The position numbers and the translations under genes were made by a program. A DNA stretch of 12,517 nucleotides, from assembly GCA_900313855.1 (NCBI GenBank), contig OMSZ01000017.1, forward strand, positions 1-12,517. The letters run 5' to 3'. The stretch comes from an uncultured Eubacteriales bacterium. Lineage in GTDB: Bacteria > Bacillota > Clostridia > Lachnospirales > Lachnospiraceae. The notes beneath the pieces were generated by a model. The model was not told the origin of the DNA. It did no database searches and saw only the letters and a program-made list of their open reading frames with translations. This document shows, one piece after another, positions 1-6,675 of the stretch. Within the stretch, counting starts at the first letter, position 1. Each line of letters starts with the position of its first letter.

Positions 1-1011
1 GATTGGTCAAATCTTGGATTCGGTTATATTGAAACAGATAAGAGATTTGTGGCTAACTACAAGAACGGAGCATGGGATGACGGAGCGATTATTGATGATC
101 CTAACATCACTATGAGCGAGTGCGCATGTGTATTGCAGTATGCACAGACGGTTTTTGAAGGACTTAAGGCTTATACAACAGAAGATGGACATATTGTATG
201 TTTCCGTCCTGATTTAAATGCTGCAAGATTTGTAGATTCGTGTAAGAGACTTGAGATGCCGACATTTCCTGAAGATAAATTTGTAGAAGCTGTTGTTAAG
301 ACTGTGGAGGCTAATGTTGATTATGTTCCACCTTACGGTTCGGGAGCAACCTTATATATAAGACCATATATGTTTGGAATTAATCCGGTAATCGGTGTTA
401 AGCCGGCAGACGAATATCAGTTTAGAATCTTCTGTACTCCTGTAGGACCTTATTTCAAGGGTGGTGCTAAGCCTATCACTATTCGTGTTTCTGATGTTGA
501 TAGAGCAGCTCCTCATGGAACAGGTGATATCAAGGCAGGTCTTAACTATGCGATGAGCTTACATGCTATCGTTGATGCACATAATCAGGGCTTTGCAGAG
601 AATATGTATCTTGATGCAGCAACACGTACTAAGGTTGAGGAAACAGGTGGAGCTAACTTCATGTTTATCAGTGCTGATGGTAAGAAGTTCATTACACCTA
701 AGTCGAACAGTATTCTTCCTTCAATCACACGTCGTTCATTGATGGTAGTTGCAGAGAAATATCTTGGACTTACTGTTGAGCACAGAGAGGTTTACTTCGA
801 TGAGCTTAAAGATTTCTCTGAGTGCGGACTTTGCGGTACAGCAGCTGTTATCTCACCTGTTGGTAAGGTGGTTGACCATGGCAAAGAGATATGTTTCCCT
901 GCCGGTATGGAAGAGATGGGTCCTGTTACAAAGAAGCTTTATGATACACTTACAGGAATCCAGATGGGTCGTATTGAGGCACCTGAGGGATGGATCAAGA
1001 CTATCAGATAA
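1..1011 (+). CDS. ilvE: Branched-chain amino acid aminotransferase (5' end cut by window)
   Basis: PLP-dependent fold-type IV transaminase that interconverts leucine, isoleucine and valine with their 2-oxo acids, using glutamate/2-oxoglutarate, in the cytosol. The reading frame is open from base 1 (DWSNLGFGYIETDKRFVANY), so the gene starts outside the window; 336 residues are visible and roughly 15-25 N-terminal residues are probably missing. A GTG at 49 lies inside conserved family sequence and is not the start. Family blocks seen are LQYAQTVFEGLKAY, FRPDLNAARFVDSCKRL, GTGDIKAGLNYA with the Schiff-base lysine encoded at 532-534, and VEETGGANFMFI. The type is the longer 340-360-residue bacterial/eukaryote-like form, not the ~309-residue E. 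coli type. The gene ends in a terminator and nothing marks it as part of an operon here. Family assignment is secure; the substrate is inferred from the family. Confidence 0.95.
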   Translation, partial: DWSNLGFGYIETDKRFVANYKNGAWDDGAIIDDPNITMSECACVLQYAQTVFEGLKAYTTEDGHIVCFRPDLNAARFVDSCKRLEMPTFPEDKFVEAVVKTVEANVDYVPPYGSGATLYIRPYMFGINPVIGVKPADEYQFRIFCTPVGPYFKGGAKPITIRVSDVDRAAPHGTGDIKAGLNYAMSLHAIVDAHNQGFAENMYLDAATRTKVEETGGANFMFISADGKKFITPKSNSILPSITRRSLMVVAEKYLGLTVEHREVYFDELKDFSECGLCGTAAVISPVGKVVDHGKEICFPAGMEEMGPVTKKLYDTLTGIQMGRIEAPEGWIKTIR

Positions 1012-1036
1012 TATAATTAACATATGATAAGATGAT

Positions 1037-1087
1037 AAAGAGAATGGTTTTGGGTTCACATTGTTGAATGATTACCGTTCTCTTTTT
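1037..1087 (+). terminator. Intrinsic terminator after ilvE
   Basis: An 11-bp stem (1037-1047 with 1075-1085, one G-U pair) is closed by a long 27-nt loop. The 3' arm runs straight into TTTTT. It lies 25 bases after the ilvE stop codon. The long loop makes it less ideal than a textbook terminator. Confidence 0.75.
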
Positions 1088-1157
1088 AATGTATTTAATT
1101 CTTATTCTGATTAGTAATAAATCTTTGCTATTTGTACTTTCCTATGAGTGATATTTA

Positions 1158-1166
1158 TGGTAAAAT
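1158..1166 (+). promoter_or_regulatory. Candidate extended -10 promoter for the class M sirtuin
   Basis: TGG followed by TAAAAT forms an extended -10 element (TGN plus hexamer) with no good -35 at 17 bp. Transcription would begin near 1172, leaving a leader of about 27 bases before the ATG at 1199. This position supports the downstream start over the in-frame GTG at 1148. Confidence 0.45.
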
Positions 1167-1198
1167 CATATTATCTACTGTTAAAGGAGGTGCCGGGT

Positions 1199-2188
1199 AT
1201 GTCAGAATATGTTAATGCTGAAAAAAACAGTGATATTTCTACTGGGAAAGATGCATACAATGATCAGATGATGCGTTTGAAAAATGAGCTTGAAACGGCA
1301 GATGCTGTCGTCATTGGAGCAGGAATAGGATTGTCAATATCAGCAGGACTAATTTATTCGGGAGAAAGATTTAACAGGTATTTTGGTGATTTCTCGGATA
1401 AATACGGTTTTCGTGATATGTATTCCGGTGGCTTTTATCCATATGGTTCATTAGAGGAGCAGTGGGCATTTTGGAGCAGATATATATATATTAATCGTTT
1501 TGCGAGACCGGTTAATAATGTATATGACAGATTATATGAGCTTGTTGACGGAAGAGATAAAGGCGATATTGCCAATCAGCCGCGAAAGGATTATTTTGTG
1601 ATCACAACTAATGTGGATCACCAGTTCAAAAAAGCGGGATTCAGCAAGAGAAGAATATTCTATTCGCAAGGAGATTTTGGCTTGTGGCAGTGCAGAAAGC
1701 CATGTCATAAACGTACCTATGACAATAAGGATAAGGTTATAAAGATGCTGGTAGCACAGGGCTTTGCTATTGGAGAAGACAGGGAACTGATTACTCCGGT
1801 AAAGGAGAATGGTGAAACCGATTTTGATAAATTGTCAATGACAGTACCTTCGGGACTTGTACCCTACTGCCCGGTATGCGGAGAGCCTATGGTGATGAAT
1901 CTTAACACCGACAGTACGTTTGTTGAGGATGACGGATGGTATGAGGCATCCGGTAATTATTCGGAATTTCTTGATAGCTGCAAGGATCTTCATGTATTGT
2001 TTATTGAACTTGGTGTGGGAAGCAAAACTCCTGCGATGATCAAATACCCATTCTGGAATCTTGTTAGAGAGAACGAGAATGCGGTTTATTGCTGTATTAA
2101 TAAAGGTGAAGCATATTGTCCTAAGGATATAGAGGACAGATCAATATGCATAGATGCAGATATAGGGGAAGTAATTAACGGGATTTGA
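1199..2188 (+). CDS. Class M (SirTM-type) sirtuin, probable protein ADP-ribosyltransferase
   Basis: NAD-dependent sirtuin-fold protein of 329 residues. The ATG at 1199 has AAAGGAGG eight bases upstream; an in-frame GTG at 1148 has no ribosome site. The Rossmann NAD loop (GAGIGLSISAG) is followed by YSGERFNRYFGDFSDKYGF and by DMYSGGFYPYG. TTNVDHQF carries Asn138 in place of the usual TQNID block, and SQGDFGLWQC carries Gln157 where canonical sirtuins have the catalytic histidine. The 19-residue Asn-to-Gln spacing equals that of the essential N118/Q137 pair reported for Streptococcus pyogenes SirTM. Zinc cysteines are C165, C169, C224 and C227. SirTMs modify lipoylated GcvH-L carrier proteins in operons with a macrodomain hydrolase and LplA2; none of these genes is seen nearby. 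ADP-ribosylation is therefore inferred from the family and the His-to-Gln change; the substrate is unknown. The gene is probably co-transcribed with the tautomerase 64 bases downstream. Confidence 0.85.
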   Translation: MSEYVNAEKNSDISTGKDAYNDQMMRLKNELETADAVVIGAGIGLSISAGLIYSGERFNRYFGDFSDKYGFRDMYSGGFYPYGSLEEQWAFWSRYIYINRFARPVNNVYDRLYELVDGRDKGDIANQPRKDYFVITTNVDHQFKKAGFSKRRIFYSQGDFGLWQCRKPCHKRTYDNKDKVIKMLVAQGFAIGEDRELITPVKENGETDFDKLSMTVPSGLVPYCPVCGEPMVMNLNTDSTFVEDDGWYEASGNYSEFLDSCKDLHVLFIELGVGSKTPAMIKYPFWNLVRENENAVYCCINKGEAYCPKDIEDRSICIDADIGEVINGI

Positions 2189-2252
2189 AAATTGTGTTAA
2201 TGATACATAAGAAGTGTATTAATTAAAATATAATTATCGGGAGGACAAAGAA

Positions 2253-2594
2253 ATGCCATTTATTAATTCAAAAGTTACAGTTCCTGTTGGACCGGAGACT
2301 CAAGAGAAGATCAAAGCAGAGCTTGGTAAGGCCTGCAGCATTATCGGAAAACCGGAATCATATGTTATGATCGGTTTTGAGGACGGATATTCGCTCTATT
2401 TTGCAGGTGAGAAGCTTGATAAAGGAGCATATATTTCAGTAGATATCTATGGTTCAGGTAATTCAAGCGCATTTGATAAGATGACAGCAAAAATATGCGA
2501 GATTTACGAAAGTGAGCTAGGAATACCGGGTAATCATATATATGTAGAATACAGAACAACTCCTGACTGGGGCTGGAATGGAAGGAATTTTTAA
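2253..2594 (+). CDS. MIF/4-oxalocrotonate-tautomerase superfamily protein
   Basis: Small tautomerase-fold protein of 113 residues, close to the 114 residues of macrophage migration inhibitory factor (MIF). Proline follows the initiator methionine, as needed for the catalytic N-terminal proline. The C-terminal IYVEYRTTPDWGWNGRNF aligns with MIF's [20 protein letters not shown]. Members form trimers in the cytosol and tautomerise phenylpyruvate-like enols in vitro; the physiological substrate in bacteria is mostly unknown. The ATG has CGGGAGGA upstream. A TATAAT at 2229-2234 is too near the ribosome site to be a convincing own promoter, so transcription probably reads through from the sirtuin gene. 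The stop codon TAA (2592-2594) lies inside the left arm of a 15-bp inverted repeat (2591-2605), so the last bases of the gene are shared with the downstream structured region. Confidence 0.85.
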   Translation: MPFINSKVTVPVGPETQEKIKAELGKACSIIGKPESYVMIGFEDGYSLYFAGEKLDKGAYISVDIYGSGNSSAFDKMTAKICEIYESELGIPGNHIYVEYRTTPDWGWNGRNF

Positions 2595-2688
2595 CTCAGT
2601 CGGAGAAATCCCCCACCTCTAAGATTAGGTGTAGGTGGGGGTTATGTCAAACTATACTCAGTCGGGGTACAAGCTCCGACTGAGTTAA
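2591..2688 (+). repeat. Nested inverted repeat with two competing hairpins
   Basis: A perfect 15-bp inverted repeat, TTAACTCAGTCGGAG at 2591-2605 and its complement at 2674-2688, encloses a 9-bp GC-rich hairpin (CCCCCACCT 2610-2618 with AGGTGGGGG 2633-2641). A second direct copy of the left arm, ACTCAGTCGG at 2656-2665, can instead pair with CCGACTGAGT at 2676-2685 to make a local hairpin with a 10-nt loop. The right arm therefore has two alternative partners. The left arm overlaps the tautomerase stop codon. Palindromes of this kind occur at the ends of IS200/IS605-type elements, and the block could be the remnant or a non-autonomous form of such an element. It could also serve as the tautomerase 3' end. 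No transposase reading frame is present. Confidence 0.7.
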
Positions 2689-2708
2689 AACGCTCCGCGG
2701 GATGTGCA

Positions 2709-2780
2709 CGGATTCGAATAGGAAGTGAGTCTGCTAAAGCAGACCCGAATCCGGCGCGCAAGACTCGCGAGCGAGTCTTG
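2709..2780 (+). repeat. GC-rich compound hairpin plus 22-bp palindrome
   Basis: An outer 8-bp stem (CGGATTCG 2709-2716 with CGAATCCG 2746-2753) encloses an inner hairpin with stem GTCTGCT 2729-2735, AGCAGAC 2738-2744. Immediately after comes a palindrome with 10-bp arms and a two-base centre (CAAGACTCGC 2759-2768, GCGAGTCTTG 2771-2780). The stretch 2691-2780 is clearly richer in G and C than its surroundings and has no coding frame. It has the look of an interspersed repeat or of a folded RNA; which one cannot be told from a single copy. It sits between the inverted repeat that ends the tautomerase gene and the terminator at 2812. Confidence 0.65.
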
Positions 2781-2811
2781 ACTAAAAATGAAGGCGGATG
2801 ATTGCCGCTAT

Positions 2812-2850
2812 AAAATACGCATCTGATAAAACTGATCAGGTGCGTATTTT
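2812..2850. terminator. Strong, bidirectional-looking intrinsic terminator
   Basis: A 16-bp stem with one G-U pair (2812-2827 with 2835-2850) has a 7-nt loop. The arms begin with AAAA and end with TTTT, so either strand would give a hairpin with a short U run. It closes the structured region and insulates the lipoprotein gene that follows. Imperfect direct repeats (2791-2812 and 2871-2892, 16 of 22 bases identical) flank it. Confidence 0.8.
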
Positions 2851-2947
2851 AAAATGATTAATTAGTATGGCAGGCGGACGATTCTGACTATATTGAAATT
2901 TGATCTGTTTTTTTGGTTTAAATTATGTGGGGAAGGATAGGGACAGT

Positions 2948-4339
2948 ATGAAATCAAAGGCTTTGGCTCGTTATATTAAGTTCATATGTTTTATTATGAT
3001 TTCAACTGTACTATTTATGGCTTCAGGCTGTGGTGAGGTAAGAGATGATGATATAAGCGTGGAGGCGGAAGAAGAGGCAATGACATCGCCGCAGACCGAT
3101 GACAATGGAGAAGCTTCTGCAAAAGCTTTGGCTGAGCCAACTGTTGAAGTGTATGACGACATTTCAAATAAAAATGATGAGCAGAGCGGTGATAGAGACA
3201 GGGTAACTTCCGGCGCCGGTTCGTATACAGAGGAAAGCATAGAGATCGATACACAGAAGATAAGCTATGAAGACATGCAGCTTATCAAACGGGTAAAGGA
3301 TAAAATGGAACAGATGACCCTTGAGGAGAAGGTGGCTCAGATGTTTATCGTTTTTCCTGAATCTTTAGTAAAGGGTGTAAACCACGTAACGATGGCTACG
3401 GAAACCACTCAGAAATCTATTGATGCAGTACCTGTGGGCGGCGTGGTATATATGACAGAGAATCTTGTTAATCCGGATCAGACTAAGGAAATGCTTTCCA
3501 ATATACAAAGATACAGTATGGAGCGGATCGAGCTTCCGCTGTTTTTGTGCGTGGATGAAGAAGGTGGACGGATAGCCAGGATTGCCAATAATAAGATGTA
3601 TGGCGTTGATAATGTCGGATCTATGACGGAGTATGGCATTAAAAATGATCCTAATCAGGCATATATAGCAGGCGTTACGATGGGTTCATATCTTTCCGAA
3701 TTGGGTTTTAATCTTGATTTCGCGCCCGACGTTGATGTGCAGGGGGTTAAGGTTGATTCTGTCTTTTACAGAAGAACATTTTCTGACGATCCTGTTATAG
3801 TGGCATCTATGGCAGATGCGGTTGCAAAGGGACTTAAATCAAAGGGAATAGTAACTGTTTATAAGCATTTTCCGGGACACGGATCTACTACCGGTGATCC
3901 TCATAAGGGATATGCCATCTCGGATAAGACTATAGATGACTTGAAGAAAGATGATCTTATACCTTTTGAGAAGGGGATTGATGAAAATGTTCCATGTATT
4001 ATGATAGGGCATATATCTCTTCCAAAAGTGACCGGGGATGATACACCGGCTTCACTATCTAAAGAGATCGTGACCGGGCTTTTGCGAAAGGATCTGGGAT
4101 ATAACGGCATTGTAGTTACAGATGCCATGAATATGGGAGCGATAAAGGATAATTATGATTCCGATGAGGCAGCTTTACTGGCTGTTAAAGCGGGCGTGGA
4201 TGTTGTTTTGATGCCTAAGGATTTTGATAAGGCATATAACGGGATTTTAACCGCGGTTAAAAATGGGAACGTTTCCGTTGAGAGGATAGATGAATCGGTT
4301 GAGCGCATTTTAAAGGTGAAAATGGGTTTTATTAATTAA
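2948..4339 (+). CDS. nagZ: Lipoprotein beta-N-acetylhexosaminidase, glycoside hydrolase family 3 (NagZ type)
   Basis: Retaining hexosaminidase that removes beta-linked N-acetylglucosamine, typically from peptidoglycan fragments. The 463-residue protein starts with a lipoprotein signal (hydrophobic 10-24, lipobox ASG-Cys28), so it should be anchored outside the membrane. An acidic, low-complexity linker spans about 30-105, and the GH3 barrel follows. FLCVDEEGGRIARI binds sugar. KHFPGHG (Lys306-Gly312) leads to Asp317-Pro-His319, the catalytic Asp/His dyad specific to NagZ-type enzymes. VVTDAMNMGAI holds the nucleophile Asp392, 73 residues after the His (72 in E. coli NagZ). The chosen ATG at 2948 places the signal peptide at the N terminus; an in-frame start at 2900 would add 16 residues and spoil it. 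Upstream GGGGAAGGA is the likely ribosome site. A weak TTGAAA/TTAAAT promoter may lie at 2893-2923. There is no separate C-terminal domain, so it is the one-domain form. Confidence 0.92.
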   Translation: MKSKALARYIKFICFIMISTVLFMASGCGEVRDDDISVEAEEEAMTSPQTDDNGEASAKALAEPTVEVYDDISNKNDEQSGDRDRVTSGAGSYTEESIEIDTQKISYEDMQLIKRVKDKMEQMTLEEKVAQMFIVFPESLVKGVNHVTMATETTQKSIDAVPVGGVVYMTENLVNPDQTKEMLSNIQRYSMERIELPLFLCVDEEGGRIARIANNKMYGVDNVGSMTEYGIKNDPNQAYIAGVTMGSYLSELGFNLDFAPDVDVQGVKVDSVFYRRTFSDDPVIVASMADAVAKGLKSKGIVTVYKHFPGHGSTTGDPHKGYAISDKTIDDLKKDDLIPFEKGIDENVPCIMIGHISLPKVTGDDTPASLSKEIVTGLLRKDLGYNGIVVTDAMNMGAIKDNYDSDEAALLAVKAGVDVVLMPKDFDKAYNGILTAVKNGNVSVERIDESVERILKVKMGFIN

Positions 4340-4348
4340 AAAAAATAC

Positions 4349-4377
4349 TTGTGCTTTTTGCCTATAATATTTATAAT
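4349..4377 (+). promoter_or_regulatory. Candidate promoter of the membrane protein-cdaA-cdaR-ptsH operon
   Basis: TTGTGC, a 17-bp spacer and a perfect TATAAT (4372-4377) lie upstream of the first gene of the operon. A second TATAAT at 4363-4368 lacks a spaced -35. No terminator is visible between the lipoprotein gene and this site, so read-through from upstream is also possible. Confidence 0.55.
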
Positions 4378-4425
4378 ATAAATGATGGTTTTTGATAATA
4401 ATTGATAAAAATTGTGGTGAAGATA

Positions 4426-4866
4426 ATGGTTCGTGAGCAAAATGTGAAATTGATGAGCAAGATTGCCATATATGAAAAGAATAAGGGTAGGAGTGAGATC
4501 CCCATGAACAGTTTTTATAAAGGGGATTATGTGCGGATTTATTCTTTGAAGGCAATAGTTCATGCAACGATAGCATTCGTGTTAATAGCGGCAATAGTTG
4601 TCTCCTATAAGTTAGACTATATACTGTCTAATATTTTGAAGGTTGATTATAGGAGTCTTGCCATATATATGGGCATTATTTACGGATGCTTTATATCTAT
4701 ATACTGGCTGATCGCAAGAATAATATACGCTAGGCGGTACGAGAAAGCCAGACCTGACATTATTATATATAATCATGATCTTAAGAAGCTTAGAGAGGTT
4801 TCGGAGAAGGAGGTTGTGAAATCTAAAGGAGGAGTTGTAATACATGACGACTTTATTGACTTTTAG
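4426..4866 (+). CDS. Uncharacterised membrane protein with two transmembrane segments
   Basis: Not recognised as a named family. The 146-residue protein has a polar, basic N terminus of about 40 residues, membrane segments at about 42-60 and 78-101, and a charged C-terminal tail (about 103-146) rich in Lys and Glu that could form a short helix. The ATG at 4426 has GGTGA five bases upstream; ATG at 4504 (with TAGGAG) is an alternative that would remove 26 residues. The stop overlaps the next gene by 23 bases, which suggests translational coupling, and the pair precedes cdaA in the same orientation. By position it may assist the next membrane protein or the c-di-AMP synthase complex; this is inference from context only. 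Confidence 0.7.
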   Translation: MVREQNVKLMSKIAIYEKNKGRSEIPMNSFYKGDYVRIYSLKAIVHATIAFVLIAAIVVSYKLDYILSNILKVDYRSLAIYMGIIYGCFISIYWLIARIIYARRYEKARPDIIIYNHDLKKLREVSEKEVVKSKGGVVIHDDFIDF

Positions 4867-5782
4867 GGATAATATCAAAGGGTTTTACAGCCGTTATGAT
4901 TTTATTTTGACGCCTATAGTAAAGTTTATTATGGCGTTTGTTATTTTTGTATCACTTAACAGCCGGTTCGGATATTGGCATTTTCTGGACAATAAGATGA
5001 TCATTGTTGTTCTGGCATTGGTCTGCGCATTCCTTCCTATTGAGGTTATGGCGGGGATTGGAGGAGTTATAATAGCTCTGCAATCTGTTAAGGTTGCATT
5101 GGATGTAGGTTTGCTGGCAGTTGCTGTGATACTGATCTTTTATTGTGCATATATGAGGTTTGTGCCTAAGACCGGAATAATTGTTTTGATAGTGCCGATC
5201 TGTTTTTCTTTGCATCTGACTTATGCATTACCGATCATTCTTGGTTTTTTAGTAGGTCCTTCAGCGATCATACCTACTGCTTTTGGCTTATTGCTCTACT
5301 ATTATGAAGGCTGTCTTTCGGAGCTGGTTAAGGTCTTTGCAGCAGCAACGGACGAGGACACAGCGGTACAGGGATTTCAGTATGTGATCAATGCTATGAT
5401 AGATAATAAAGCTATGATGCTTATCATGGCGGTAAGCGCGCTTGTAATACTTATTACATATTGTATATATAAGCTTCCGGTTGATCATTCCTTTGTTGTA
5501 GCATTTATAGCCGGAGGATTTTTCAATGTTATACTTTACCTTTTCGGTAATGTTTTGGTTTTGGTTGAGGTAGACATTGCTTCCGTTGTTGTTGGAAGTG
5601 TAGTAGGTATTGTGCTTGCGCTGTTCATTCAGTTCTTTAAGGGTGTTGTCGACTACCAGAGAACTGAGCTTTTGCAGTTTGAGGATGACGAATATTACTA
5701 TTATGTTAAAGCTGTACCAAAGCTGTCGGTTTCGGGCACGAATAAGAATGTCAAACATATCAATACTAAAACTTCTAACTGA
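4844..5782 (+). CDS. Uncharacterised polytopic membrane protein in the cdaA operon
   Basis: Not recognised as a named family. The 312-residue protein has about eight or nine hydrophobic segments between residues 20 and 268, including long stretches around 20-38, 50-66, 70-108 and 112-155, and an apparently soluble C-terminal tail. The tail holds an acidic, aromatic cluster, EDDEYYYYVKAVPKL (about 280-294), which looks like a conserved docking or ligand site rather than a spacer. A loop, about residues 166-178, contains AAATDEDTAVQGF. Start is well set: AAAGGAGGAG precedes ATG 4844, inside the end of the upstream gene. It ends 29 bases before cdaA. The shape is that of a transporter or integral scaffold, but no transporter signature is visible, and automatic labels such as permease would not be supported by the sequence. 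A link to c-di-AMP signalling is inferred from the operon. Confidence 0.8.
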   Translation: MTTLLTFRDNIKGFYSRYDFILTPIVKFIMAFVIFVSLNSRFGYWHFLDNKMIIVVLALVCAFLPIEVMAGIGGVIIALQSVKVALDVGLLAVAVILIFYCAYMRFVPKTGIIVLIVPICFSLHLTYALPIILGFLVGPSAIIPTAFGLLLYYYEGCLSELVKVFAAATDEDTAVQGFQYVINAMIDNKAMMLIMAVSALVILITYCIYKLPVDHSFVVAFIAGGFFNVILYLFGNVLVLVEVDIASVVVGSVVGIVLALFIQFFKGVVDYQRTELLQFEDDEYYYYVKAVPKLSVSGTNKNVKHINTKTSN

Positions 5783-5811
5783 TAATACTTATATATTGGA
5801 GAGATTTAACC

Positions 5812-6675
5812 TTGGAACAATTATGGACTCAGATAACAAACTATTTTGACTGGTTTTATATTCCCAGAATGAAGATTACGGATGCTATTGAAATAGTGTT
5901 TATTGCCGTGCTCATTTACTATATCATGGATTGGTTTAAGAAGACACGCGCATGGACGCTTATTAAAGGTATCCTTATTCTTCTTGTTTTTATGGGTATT
6001 GCTGCGCTTCTTGAATTCAATACACTTATATGGATATTTAAGAATACTATAAGTGTCGGCGTTATAGCGATCATAGTTATATTCCAGCCGGAATTTCGAA
6101 GAGCATTGGAGCAGCTTGGTAGAAAGAGATTTATCTCGTCGCTTTTTGACAGCAGTGATTCTAATGTGGGAAGAAGAATTGATAAGAAGGTACTCAATGA
6201 GATAACAAAGGCTGTATATGCGATGGCAGAGGTTAAAACCGGTGCATTGATCGTGCTTGAACAGGAGGTTAAGCTGGGTGATTATGAGCGTACCGGAATT
6301 AATATTGATGCGGAGATCACAAGCCAGCTTCTGATCAATATTTTTGAGCATAACACACCGCTTCATGATGGTGCTGTATTAATAAGGAATAACAGGATAG
6401 TGAGCGCGACATGTTATCTGCCGCTATCAGATAATCTCGATGTTAATAAGGCATACGGAACAAGACACAGGGCTGCACTTGGAATCAGTGAGGTCTCTGA
6501 CAGTATTACTATTGTTGTTTCGGAGGAAACGGGAGCAGTCTCATTAGCACATGACGGCGTGCTTTACAGGGGACTTTCGAGGGAAAAGTTTGTTCAAAAT
6601 ATCGAGAAGCTTGGAAAGAACGAACCGATAACCCAGAGAATAAAATGGCGGAAAGGTCGTGGGAAGAATGAATAA
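5812..6675 (+). CDS. cdaA: Diadenylate cyclase CdaA (membrane c-di-AMP synthase)
   Basis: Condenses two ATP into cyclic di-AMP, the second messenger that controls potassium and osmolyte transport and cell-wall homeostasis. The 287-residue protein has three N-terminal membrane helices (about 24-42, 49-68, 74-91), a linker helix starting QPEFRRALEQLGR, and the cytosolic DAC domain. Both catalytic signatures are intact: Asp186-Gly-Ala and Arg218-His-Arg. The length fits the 270-290 usual for CdaA. The start is TTG at 5812, preceded by TTGGAGAGA at good spacing; no ATG in frame gives the complete first helix. It is overlapped by cdaR, its membrane-bound regulator, by eight bases. The upstream neighbours are two unknown membrane proteins and the downstream genes are cdaR and ptsH. 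glmM, which often follows cdaR in Firmicutes and whose product inhibits CdaA, is absent here. Confidence 0.97.
   Translation: MEQLWTQITNYFDWFYIPRMKITDAIEIVFIAVLIYYIMDWFKKTRAWTLIKGILILLVFMGIAALLEFNTLIWIFKNTISVGVIAIIVIFQPEFRRALEQLGRKRFISSLFDSSDSNVGRRIDKKVLNEITKAVYAMAEVKTGALIVLEQEVKLGDYERTGINIDAEITSQLLINIFEHNTPLHDGAVLIRNNRIVSATCYLPLSDNLDVNKAYGTRHRAALGISEVSDSITIVVSEETGAVSLAHDGVLYRGLSREKFVQNIEKLGKNEPITQRIKWRKGRGKNE

Noticed and set aside
1148..1198. N-terminal extension of the class M sirtuin from GTG 1148
   Set aside because: No ribosome site precedes it and it overlaps the candidate -10 element; ATG 1199 has a strong AAAGGAGG.
2229..2234. TATAAT as a promoter for the tautomerase gene
   Set aside because: The start site would fall within the ribosome-binding sequence and there is no -35 at proper spacing.
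2591..2780. CRISPR array
   Set aside because: The repeats are inverted or unique rather than regularly spaced direct repeats, and no cas genes are present.
5821..6366. Long open frame on the - strand inside cdaA
   Set aside because: It lies wholly antisense to a confident gene, has no ribosome site and has a low-complexity Ile/Asn/Lys/Arg-rich product; a shadow of codon use.
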